DNA of 64,000 bases. Source: an uncultured Eubacteriales bacterium (lineage in GTDB: Bacteria; Bacillota; Clostridia; Oscillospirales; Acutalibacteraceae). The DNA is taken from assembly GCA_934454655.1 (NCBI GenBank), contig CAKSFK010000002.1, positions 52,174 to 116,173 on the forward strand, given 5' to 3'. The notes under the pieces are model-generated. The model ran no database searches. It saw only the letters and a program-made list of their open reading frames with translations, and was not told the origin of the DNA. This document shows positions 57,939 through 64,000 of the stretch, one piece after another. The position numbers were made by a program, and so were the translations under genes. Position 1 is the first letter of the stretch. Each line of letters starts with the position of its first letter.

Positions 57939-58766
57939 TTACTTACGGCGCTTTACGATATATTTATCGGTGTGCTTGTTCTTCTGACGGGTCTTGTAAC
58001 CCAGAGCGGGTTTACCCCACGGGGTAACAGGTCCCGGACGTCCGACAGGTGACTTACCTTCACCGCCGCCGTGCGGGTGATCGCACGGGTTCATTACAGA
58101 ACCGCGGACAGCCGGTCGCCAGCCCATATGACGCTTGCGGCCCGCTTTACCGTAGTTAACGTTTGCGTGTTCCGGATTTGAAACAACGCCTACGGTTGCC
58201 ATACAAGCGGCGGGAACGTTACGGAGCTCTCCGGACGGAAGCCTTAAAAGCGCCATACCGTTTTCCTTAGCCATAAGCTGAGCCGTGTTTCCTGCCGAGC
58301 GTGCAAGCTGCGCGCCCTTGCCGGGGTAAAGCTCAATGTTGTGTAAGAAGGTACCTACCGGAATGTTGATAAGCGGAAGTGCGTTGCCGGGTTTAATGTC
58401 AGCCTCGGGTCCGCTCACTATCTTATCCCCGACCTTAAGGTCCTGCGGAGCGATTATATAACGCTTCTCGCCGTCCTCGTACTGAACGAGGGCTATAAAC
58501 GCGGAACGGTTCGGGTCATACTCAAGGGTAAGAACGGTGGCGCTTACGCCGAAACGCTCTCTCTTGAAATCGACTACCCTGTATTTTCTGCGGTTTCCGC
58601 CGCCCCTGTGGCGAACGGTTATTCTGCCGTAGCTGTTGCGTCCGGCATTTTTCTTAATAGGCTCAAGCAGGCTTCTCTCGGGAGCTACCTTTGACAATTC
58701 TGAGTAATCCATAGTTGTCATATTGCGGCGGCCCGGAGTAGTCGGCTTATAAAATTTAATTGCCAT
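57939..58766 (-). CDS. rplB: Ribosomal protein L2
   Basis: About 275 aa, as expected. AIKFYKPTTPGRRNMTTMDYSEL begins the protein and HRGGGNRRKYRVVDFKR and RGSVMNPCDHPHGGGEGKSPVGR (close to the peptidyl transferase centre) identify it. The ATG at 58766 has GGAGAG upstream; reading further upstream would enter the intergenic element. Unlike most S10 operons, about 250 bases lie between it and rplW. Confidence 0.97.
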   Translation of the reverse strand: MAIKFYKPTTPGRRNMTTMDYSELSKVAPERSLLEPIKKNAGRNSYGRITVRHRGGGNRRKYRVVDFKRERFGVSATVLTLEYDPNRSAFIALVQYEDGEKRYIIAPQDLKVGDKIVSGPEADIKPGNALPLINIPVGTFLHNIELYPGKGAQLARSAGNTAQLMAKENGMALLRLPSGELRNVPAACMATVGVVSNPEHANVNYGKAGRKRHMGWRPAVRGSVMNPCDHPHGGGEGKSPVGRPGPVTPWGKPALGYKTRQKNKHTDKYIVKRRK

Positions 58767-59015
58767 TTCTGTTTTCACTCTCCATTTTTGGCTTAGCGAA
58801 GTCATAAAAGACTTCATACATCACCGGAAATGTCACTGTGCTATTCGGTCAGGGGTGCAGTTCGCAAATTTAGAACTTTGCTGTGCTCTCTCCGCCGATA
58901 ATGCCACTGTGTTTCAGAAAACGCTTTTCGGCGTTTTCACTTACAAGGTGTTTTTTCGCCGCGCATGTTGCCGAAAAACCGTGGCTCAGCACAAATTTCC
59001 AATCTGTTAGGTTAA
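58767..59015 (-). repeat. Structured repeat copy B between rplW and rplB
   Basis: A 249-base gap in the S10 operon. Read on the minus strand, it has GCGGCGAAAAAACACCTTGTAAG and a GTGAAAACGCCG/CGTTTTC stem. A GGCGGAGAGAG segment and the string CCCCTGACCGAATAG follow in the same order as related strings in copy A (4960-5110). It ends with a GAAGTC/GACTTC hairpin near 58801-58818. No credible open frame or T-run terminator is present on the minus strand, so the operon transcript likely reads through. Confidence 0.65.
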
Positions 59016-59309
59016 TCAGATAAGTCCGTCGAAGAATTCAATCGGCTTAGAGTCTGCCTTTAAGGTTACAATTGCCTTCTTCCAGGAAGAGGTTGTTCCC
59101 TCATAGCGACCCATACGTCTTACCTGTCCGCGAACGTTAATTGTGTTTACCTTTGCAACGCTTACCTTGAAAAGCTTTTCAACGGCGTCTGCAATTTCGA
59201 TCTTATTAGCGTCGCATGCCACCTTAAAGGTGTATTTCTTATCGGTTATACCCGACATGCTCTTTTCGGTAATAACCGGAGCTATAATGATATCCTGTGC
59301 GGCTTTCAT
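59016..59309 (-). CDS. rplW: Ribosomal protein L23
   Basis: 97 aa. DIIIAPVITEKSMSGITDKKYTFKVACDANKIEI is the conserved N-terminal half; the end lacks the usual extended tail and reads KAIVTLKADSKPIEFF. L23 docks trigger factor and SRP. One base overlaps rplD. Confidence 0.97.
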   Translation of the reverse strand: MKAAQDIIIAPVITEKSMSGITDKKYTFKVACDANKIEIADAVEKLFKVSVAKVNTINVRGQVRRMGRYEGTTSSWKKAIVTLKADSKPIEFFDGLI

Positions 59310-59932
59310 TATGCATACACCTCCTCAAGTTTTGCTACGGCATTTTTGACGATTACAAGTGAATCGGCGTTTACAATGTCGTAAGTGTTAATGGTGCCTA
59401 CCTGTGCGGATTTTGCGCCCGCAATGTTGCTTATGCTCTTTACGGCAAACGCATCGTTGTTTTCAAGAACAATGAGGGTTTTCTTCCCGGCGCCGATAGC
59501 CTTTAAGCAATCGGCAACGGTCTTGGTCTTATAGCCGTCAAGCTTCAACTCATCGAGAACAATAAGTCCGCCGTTAAGCGCCTTGTCCGACAGTGCGGAT
59601 TTCAGAGCCAATCTCTTGACTTTCTTATTAAGAGAATAAGAATAATCTCTCGGCTTCGGAGCGTGAACGATACCGCCGTGCCTCCACTGAGGAGCTCTTA
59701 TAGAGCCCTGTCTTGCATGGCCTGTGCCCTTCTGTCTCCACGGCTTTTTGCCGCCGCCCGAAACCTCGGTACGGGTCAGAGTGGACTGTGTGCCCTGACG
59801 TTTGTTTGCAAGGTAGTTAACAACTGCCATATGCATTACAACCGCATTGGGAGCTATACCGAAAACGGCGTCGCTCAATGTAATTTCACCGACGCTTTTG
59901 CCGGTCATATCAACTACTGATACATTAGGCAT
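59309..59932 (-). CDS. rplD: Ribosomal protein L4
   Basis: 207 aa. The tunnel-lining loop shows QGTQSTLTRTEVSGGGKKPWRQKGTGHARQGSIRAPQWRHGG (in parts), flanked by a globular Rossmann-like body. L4 is a translational and transcriptional autoregulator of the S10 operon in gamma-proteobacteria; whether it acts on the leader here is unknown. Confidence 0.97.
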   Translation of the reverse strand: MPNVSVVDMTGKSVGEITLSDAVFGIAPNAVVMHMAVVNYLANKRQGTQSTLTRTEVSGGGKKPWRQKGTGHARQGSIRAPQWRHGGIVHAPKPRDYSYSLNKKVKRLALKSALSDKALNGGLIVLDELKLDGYKTKTVADCLKAIGAGKKTLIVLENNDAFAVKSISNIAGAKSAQVGTINTYDIVNADSLVIVKNAVAKLEEVYA

Positions 59933-59952
59933 AATTTAAAACACTCCTTCCC

Positions 59953-60585
59953 TTAAGCTTTAACGCTGTCGAAAAGAACCACTATTCCGCCCTTCGGGCC
60001 CGGAACGGCGCCCTTAACCGCGATGATGTTCTTTTCTGCGTCTACCTTAACGACACTCAGGTTCTGAACGGTTACGCGCTCGTTACCCAGGTGTCCTGCC
60101 ATTTTTTTGCCCTTGAAAACTCTTGACGGAGTTGAGCAGGCACCCAAAGAACCGCCGTGACGGTGAACAGGACCTGTACCGTGAGTTTCCTTAAGTCTTC
60201 CGAAGTTCCAGCGCTTGATAGTGCCGGCATAGCCCTTACCTTTTGAAGTGCCGCGGACATCTACCGCCTCGCCTTCGGCAAATATGTCTGCCTTGATAAT
60301 GTCGCCGACGTTCATGGCGCTCATATCATCAAAGCGGAACTCGCGAAGAACCTTCTTCGGAGCAACGTCACCCTTCTGGAAGTGACCTTTCTGGGGCTTG
60401 TTAACCTTTGATGCTTTCATTTCGCCGTAGCCTACCTGAACAGCATCGTATCCGTCGTTCTCGGCGGTCTTTTTCTGCGAAATAACGCAGGGACCTGCTT
60501 CAATAACAGTAACCGGAACAACGTTTCCGTTTGCATCGAAAAGCTGGGTCATACCGAGCTTTTTGCCAACGATACCCTTTTGCAT
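59953..60585 (-). CDS. rplC: Ribosomal protein L3
   Basis: 210 aa. GIVGKKLGMTQLFDANGNVVPVTVIEAGPC begins it. The central GKGYAGTIKRWNFGR and THGTGPVHRHGGSLGACSTPSRVFKGKKMAGHLGNERVTVQN segments reach towards the peptidyl transferase centre. Confidence 0.98.
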   Translation of the reverse strand: MQKGIVGKKLGMTQLFDANGNVVPVTVIEAGPCVISQKKTAENDGYDAVQVGYGEMKASKVNKPQKGHFQKGDVAPKKVLREFRFDDMSAMNVGDIIKADIFAEGEAVDVRGTSKGKGYAGTIKRWNFGRLKETHGTGPVHRHGGSLGACSTPSRVFKGKKMAGHLGNERVTVQNLSVVKVDAEKNIIAVKGAVPGPKGGIVVLFDSVKA

Positions 60586-60645
60586 TTGTTTTTCCTCCTT
60601 TGGTTATTGGTTGACCTTTGTCAACATGACCGCACCGTGCCTTGA

Positions 60646-60957
60646 TTAAAGCTTTATTTCTATCTCGACACCGGCTGGGAGCTCAAGACCTGTCAGAGCT
60701 TCAACGGTTTTGTTTGAAGGTCTGATAATGTCAATAAGCCTTTTGTGCGTTCTCGTTTCAAACTGCTCGCGGCTGTCCTTATATTTATGAACGGCACGGA
60801 GAATGGTAACGACTTCCTTTTCGGTCGGGAGCGGTACGGGACCTGACACCCTGGCGCCTGTACGTTTAGCGGTTTCCACTATCTTTTCAGCGGACTGGTC
60901 TACAAGTGCGTGGTCGTAACCTTTGATACGAATACGGATTTTTTCTTTCACTGCCAT
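60646..60957 (-). CDS. rpsJ: Ribosomal protein S10
   Basis: 103 aa. KIRIRIKGYDHALVDQSAEKIVETAKRTGARVSGPVPLPTEKEV and FETRTHKRLIDIIRPSNKTVEALTGLELPAGVEIEIKL cover it in segments. First gene of the cluster; also the NusB partner in antitermination. AAGGAGG lies upstream, after a leader of about 270 bases. Confidence 0.98.
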   Translation of the reverse strand: MAVKEKIRIRIKGYDHALVDQSAEKIVETAKRTGARVSGPVPLPTEKEVVTILRAVHKYKDSREQFETRTHKRLIDIIRPSNKTVEALTGLELPAGVEIEIKL

Positions 60958-61230
60958 GTGAAATTCGCCTCCTTGTTAGTTGGCGGGCAAAACTTACAAC
61001 GCGCCGTGTTTTTCTTTAAAGCGCATTATAAAACCGGCAATTGCTGGGGTTACAGACAATTCCGGACAGCAGATCGCTCTGCCGTTGTACGCAAAAGCCG
61101 CAAGATCATTTACGTACTTCCATTACTTTCGCCCGGTTTAAAATCGGACATACTCCGCGGAAATTTCCCGACTCGGCGGCCGGCCACCTCCCGCATCAAC
61201 GCATGTTTTACGCCGCATTTACTCAGCGTA
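60958..61230 (-). promoter_or_regulatory. Long 5' leader of the S10 operon
   Basis: About 270 bases separate the predicted transcription start (near 61231) from the rpsJ ATG. The leader is GC-rich and holds inverted repeats such as GGCCGGCC (about 61178-61185) and a possible GTGTTTTTC-flanked stem near 61007-61025. No intrinsic terminator or open frame with a ribosome binding site is seen. Such leaders often carry autoregulatory binding sites for an operon protein, but I cannot match a known one. Confidence 0.45.
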
Positions 61231-61237
61231 CCGCAAT

Positions 61238-61266
61238 ATAATATCATATTTTTCATTAAAAAGCAA
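61238..61266 (-). promoter_or_regulatory. Sigma-A promoter of the S10-spc-alpha cluster
   Basis: On the minus strand TTGCTT (61266-61261) and TATTAT (61243-61238) with a spacer of 17 bases. It is the only good promoter seen upstream of rpsJ. Confidence 0.65.
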
Positions 61267-61320
61267 GCCTTTTTTTAAAAAAATAAAAGATTTTTTACGG
61301 ACGTATTATTTGCCCCCCTC

Positions 61321-61349
61321 TTGCCTTAACAGATATTTTGTGATATAAT
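61321..61349 (+). promoter_or_regulatory. Sigma-A promoter of a small plus-strand transcription unit
   Basis: TTGCCT (61321-61326) and TATAAT (61344-61349), spacer 17 bases. It points away from the S10 operon. The unit ends at the terminator of 61547-61590. Confidence 0.65.
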
Positions 61350-61439
61350 AATAGGTAGACAAAACGGTTTGTGAGAACCTATTTGTCAGGGCTCGGCAGG
61401 ATATAGCCTGCCAAACGCATTTTTAAGATGTAAAATATT

Positions 61440-61514
61440 ATGAAGACGTTAGGTTTTGGTTTGTTTGCAGCCGGCGTACTGTTCGGACTTGTAACGCTAA
61501 GACAGTTAGTGTAG
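61440..61514 (+). CDS. Possible 24-residue hydrophobic peptide (or an untranslated small RNA)
   Basis: Twenty-four codons starting MKTLGFGLFAAGVLFGLVTL and then RQLV, a single membrane-helix-like peptide. The opening resembles the start of small DUF6110-type membrane proteins, but the rest of that family's sequence is missing, so it may be a truncated relic. There is no clear ribosome binding site. The 90-base leader holds two hairpins (GGTT/AACC within GACAAA/TTTGTC, and GGCAGG/CCTGCC), which would also suit a non-coding RNA of about 230 nt. Confidence 0.35.
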   Translation: MKTLGFGLFAAGVLFGLVTLRQLV

Positions 61515-61546
61515 CAGGACTAGAACCCGCCGTGTTTCACAAAATC

Positions 61547-61590
61547 AAAGGGAGTGATTCCGCCAACGCCGAGTCGCTCCCTTTATAAAT
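61547..61590 (+). terminator. Intrinsic terminator of the small transcription unit
   Basis: AAAGGGAGTGA (61547-61557) pairs with TCGCTCCCTTT (61574-61584) with a G-T wobble; ATAAAT follows. The T-tract is short because the stem itself ends in T residues. Confidence 0.6.
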
Positions 61591-61733
61591 ATACAGTTTT
61601 AAACAGACCTTTTTTTAAAAAGGCAATTAAGGTATCCTTCATCGGCATTATACATTTTTTTGCCGTAAAGATATTCCGCCATATCCGAGTATTTCACGTA
61701 CATTTTCAAACGGTTCCATTGTCATTCACCGAT

Positions 61734-62651
61734 TTACCGCTCACCCGCAAAGCTTTCGGTTGTCGCCTCGGTTTTTTCGGTGTTTTCTTTCTCTGCCGCT
61801 GTGTCGGACGCGTTTTCCCGCGGCTCGGGCGCCTCGGTTTCGCCACTTTCGGCAGACTGCTCTTCTTCATTATGTGCCTGTTCGGAAAAAACGCCTGTGC
61901 CGGAAACGTTAATTTCATCGTTCTGTGCTATTTTATCGCTCTGTGTAATCTCGGTGCCGTCCGTATTTCGCACGCGGCTGCCCCACCCCGGAGTAATATT
62001 TACAAGGACTGTGCTGTTTGCGGTAATCTTAAAACAAAATTCGGACCCCGCGGCTATTTGCGCTGTGTAATATGTCTTTCCGCCCGCCTCGACCTTGCAG
62101 TATCCGGCTGCACCCGCAGTTCCGACGGCTGACAGCCGAACGGTGTAAGTGCCTTTTAAAAGCTGATATTCACCGCTTGCAACCGCCGCCGTCTGATTAT
62201 TGCCGTCTGTTACCGAAACGGCAAGCTGATATTTTTCGGGCGTTTTAATCGCCGTTGTTCCGGCAGAGATAGAGGCTGTAAACCAAGCCCAACTGGCTGT
62301 GCAAAGGCAGACGGCGCAAACGGCAATGCCTATTACCGACGGGGCAAGAATATGCATAATAACGTCCGTTTGCTTTTCCTTTACGTGCTTTGGACGGCGA
62401 AAGAAAAAGCGATAGACATTAGGCACATTGCGCTTGTTTACAAACGGAATCAGGCAAAGATAAAGGTAGCTAAGCTCTCTGCGCCAGTAAAGATATTCGT
62501 TTTTATTGCCGGCTCGGCGTATTTCGGTTAAAATATAGCGCTTTTCCTGAGAGTACCAGCCGAAAAATTCCGCAAGCTTGAATACGGCAAGCAGAAAAAC
62601 GGCAGCCGCCAGTATGACCGCAAGTATAACAGCGCCGGTATCATTATCCAT
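61734..62651 (-). CDS. Two-helix membrane protein with TasA/camelysin-like outer domain
   Basis: About 305 aa. Helix 1 (residues 8-30) is followed by a basic loop with aromatic residues (YWRRELSYLYLCLIPFVNKRN). Helix 2 is MHILAPSVIGIAVCAVCLCT, running into ASWAWFTASISAGTTAIKT. That run, with Trp-Phe after the helix and SAG/T-rich start of a beta domain, recalls SipW-processed TasA/CalY signal regions. The outer part (125-240) is beta-rich; the final 60 residues are Glu/Ser/Thr-rich and disordered. ATG at 62651 has AAAGGAAA about 12 bases before. Function is inferred only. Confidence 0.55.
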   Translation of the reverse strand: MDNDTGAVILAVILAAAVFLLAVFKLAEFFGWYSQEKRYILTEIRRAGNKNEYLYWRRELSYLYLCLIPFVNKRNVPNVYRFFFRRPKHVKEKQTDVIMHILAPSVIGIAVCAVCLCTASWAWFTASISAGTTAIKTPEKYQLAVSVTDGNNQTAAVASGEYQLLKGTYTVRLSAVGTAGAAGYCKVEAGGKTYYTAQIAAGSEFCFKITANSTVLVNITPGWGSRVRNTDGTEITQSDKIAQNDEINVSGTGVFSEQAHNEEEQSAESGETEAPEPRENASDTAAEKENTEKTEATTESFAGER

Positions 62652-62687
62652 TGTATTTGCGTTTCCTTTCTTTTGGAGTTGTATTAC

Positions 62688-62790
62688 ACTGTGGGCAATC
62701 AAAAAGCACATCTCTTGCTTTGTCGGGAACCCCGGATGGATATGCCCTTTGATTGCCCCTCCACCCGAAGGTGGAGAGGACTTATTAAAC
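62688..62790 (-). other. Long imperfect stem and UUCG hairpin between two surface-protein genes
   Basis: On the minus strand GGGCAATCAAA and GCATATC (62757-62737) pair with GATGTGC and TTTGATTGCCC (62709-62693). Before it CTCCACC-TTCG-GGTGGAG forms a tight hairpin (62778-62761). No T-run follows, so this looks like an RNA stability or processing element that separates the two genes on one transcript. Confidence 0.5.
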
Positions 62791-62794
62791 AGAA

Positions 62795-64000
62795 TTATTC
62801 AGCAGCCACGGTATACCAAATGTCACCGTTAGTCTGTGTTTGGTAAGTTACGGTGTAGCCGGGTGCAACAAAGTTTGTGCCTGCACCCTCAGCCGAATTA
62901 TTTGACGGGTTAAAATTGACAAATGTGCCGCCCTTAACAATAATTTTTGCAGTGCCGTTTTTATATGCGGAATCAATACAGTTCAGCAGGAAATTATATC
63001 CGTAAGGCTCACCGAACGGTTCAACGGCAAAAAATCCGCCGTTAATTGTAAGTGTACCATTTTGAACCTGTACCGCAGTACCGCCGCCGTAATAACTGCC
63101 GCCGTTTATTGTCAAATTAGCACCTTTTCGCACATTGATACCGTATCCGCCGTTCCTACCGGTATCAATACCGCCCTCAGGACCTGCATTAACCGTGGTG
63201 TCGGCATCAACAATCAAAGCAGTAAAGTTGGTGCTGTTGTTTCCCATATTGTCAGGGGAAATAATTTTCTTATTCAAATTAAGTGTTGTGGGTTTAGAAA
63301 TAACAACACGGTCAGCCTGAGTGTCGCCGCCATTAGTCTTTATTTCATCAGAAACAGTAAGTTCGCCGCCGTTTGCCAAAACATTTTTTAAGCCTTCCGA
63401 GTTGTTTTTGCTGACAACCGTATACCACTTTTCACCGTTTGCCTTAACCTCAGTAATTACGGAGTAACCGTCGGCTACGAAGTTGCCGCCGAGATTGTCA
63501 TCACCGGTGGACGGGTCGTAATTTACAAATGTACCGCCCTTTACGGTGATAGTTCCCGGAAGGCCGTTATTTTGATTCAAAACATAGTAACGTCCGTCGT
63601 ACTGATAATCGGTTTTAAAGAAACCGCCCTCTATAACAATGTTACCGCCGTTGCTTTCGATTACGGAGTTACCGTAACCGTTAGCATCACCGCCGACGGT
63701 GAAGGTGCCGCCCTTAATGGTAACTTTAGCTCCGTCCCTTGCGTGGACGCACTGGTTATTACCGCCCGATCCGCCGTCAAATGTACCGTCAAGAATGGTA
63801 ACATCGGCTTTATTACCGACTGCCTTAACAGCAATAGCATTAGGATTGGTTGAGGTAATACCGACGACTAAGGTTTCCTTACCGGTAAATGTTTTACCAC
63901 CGGGTATTATTTCGGTATGCTTTGCGTCCTTATCGTACTCATTGCCGTAGCTGTCGTTTTCAACGGTGTCCTGAGTAGCGTAAACCGTAATCGCGATATT
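62795..64000 (-). CDS. Large beta-helix repeat surface protein, C-terminal 401 residues (5' end outside window)
   Basis: The frame is open from the last base of the window to the stop at 62795. The first residues, ITVYATQDTVENDSYG, resemble the end of a TasA-like (SipW-type) domain. They are followed by repeated strands of the form V-T-I-x-G-G-T-F or L-T-I-N-G-G-S, typical of right-handed parallel beta-helices. Two longer units with KGGTFVNYDP or KGGTFVNFNP and a closing W-Y-T-V occur at about 144-190 and 353-401 of the fragment. It is probably exported and anchored or part of a surface fibre. No sortase motif is seen. Confidence 0.75.
   Translation of the reverse strand, partial: NIAITVYATQDTVENDSYGNEYDKDAKHTEIIPGGKTFTGKETLVVGITSTNPNAIAVKAVGNKADVTILDGTFDGGSGGNNQCVHARDGAKVTIKGGTFTVGGDANGYGNSVIESNGGNIVIEGGFFKTDYQYDGRYYVLNQNNGLPGTITVKGGTFVNYDPSTGDDNLGGNFVADGYSVITEVKANGEKWYTVVSKNNSEGLKNVLANGGELTVSDEIKTNGGDTQADRVVISKPTTLNLNKKIISPDNMGNNSTNFTALIVDADTTVNAGPEGGIDTGRNGGYGINVRKGANLTINGGSYYGGGTAVQVQNGTLTINGGFFAVEPFGEPYGYNFLLNCIDSAYKNGTAKIIVKGGTFVNFNPSNNSAEGAGTNFVAPGYTVTYQTQTNGDIWYTVAAE

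Noticed and set aside
61350..61440. SRP (4.5S) or 6S RNA upstream of the 24-residue frame
   Set aside because: GTCAGG and a GGCAGG/CCTGCC hairpin looked suggestive, but the conserved GGAAGG-AAGCAGC tetraloop region of SRP RNA is absent and no rod-like 6S fold forms.
61600..61730. Two minus-strand frames of 23 and 34 codons after the membrane-protein gene
   Set aside because: Neither has a ribosome binding site or recognisable family; they overlap each other in different frames.
1..64000. tRNA genes, insertion sequences, prophage or plasmid genes
   Set aside because: I scanned the gaps for cloverleaf ends, transposases and integrases and saw none; the gene content is chromosomal housekeeping and sporulation throughout.

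Overview
The window is a chromosomal segment of an endospore-forming Clostridia (Firmicutes/Bacillota), most likely a gut Oscillospiraceae- or Ruminococcaceae-like lineage. Four things point there: spoIIGA, sigE and ytfJ; the Firmicutes order of the S10-spc-alpha ribosomal genes with map, a KOW protein and infA inside; a homocitrate-synthase-like Re-citrate synthase; and LL-diaminopimelate aminotransferase (dapL). The genus cannot be told from the sequence. I saw no tRNA, rRNA, CRISPR array, transposase or prophage gene.

Layout. 1-4.9 kb: end of an M14 peptidase, prmA, an AlaX-like editing protein, murC and cca. 4.9-5.2 kb: a structured intergenic repeat. 5.2-10.3 kb (minus): an operon for the oxidative branch of the TCA cycle (Re-citrate synthase, FCD-type GntR regulator, aconitase, isocitrate dehydrogenase) behind a strong promoter with a palindromic operator. 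10.4-18.9 kb (plus): DUF421 protein, then M50 protease-scpA-scpB-DUF2953-ytfJ-dacF-rluB, then spoIIGA-sigE with Spo0A-like boxes, then a zinc-ribbon membrane protein. 18.9-19.1 kb: six hairpins in a row. 19.2-31.2 kb (minus): ClpE-like unfoldase, cvpA, DUF5711, truA-ecfT-ecfA2-ecfA1, an RlmI-like methyltransferase, glmM and ruvBAC. 31.4-37.9 kb: a thioredoxin-reductase-like enzyme; an Lrp regulator and aminotransferase behind a T-box whose specifier reads as alanine; a DUF6514 protein; a GH78 rhamnosidase; a TRIC channel. 37.9-45.2 kb (plus): an unassigned structured RNA with its own promoter and terminator, then dapF-dapL-lysA-nadE, a secondary alcohol dehydrogenase and an unknown protein. 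45.3-61.3 kb (minus): the S10-spc-alpha cluster from rpsJ to rplQ. 61.3-64 kb: a small transcription unit, then a surface-protein locus with SipW/TasA-like features.

How the genes connect. Citrate made by the Re-synthase passes through aconitase and isocitrate dehydrogenase to 2-oxoglutarate, hence glutamate. Glutamate is the amino donor for DapL and the alanine-type aminotransferase. DapF supplies meso-DAP to the wall (MurC, GlmM and DacF are also here) and to LysA for lysine.

The least explained items are the RNA before dapF, two divergent copies of one intergenic repeat (one lodged between rplW and rplB in the S10 operon), the hairpin array at 18.9 kb, and the small transcription unit at 61.3-61.6 kb.
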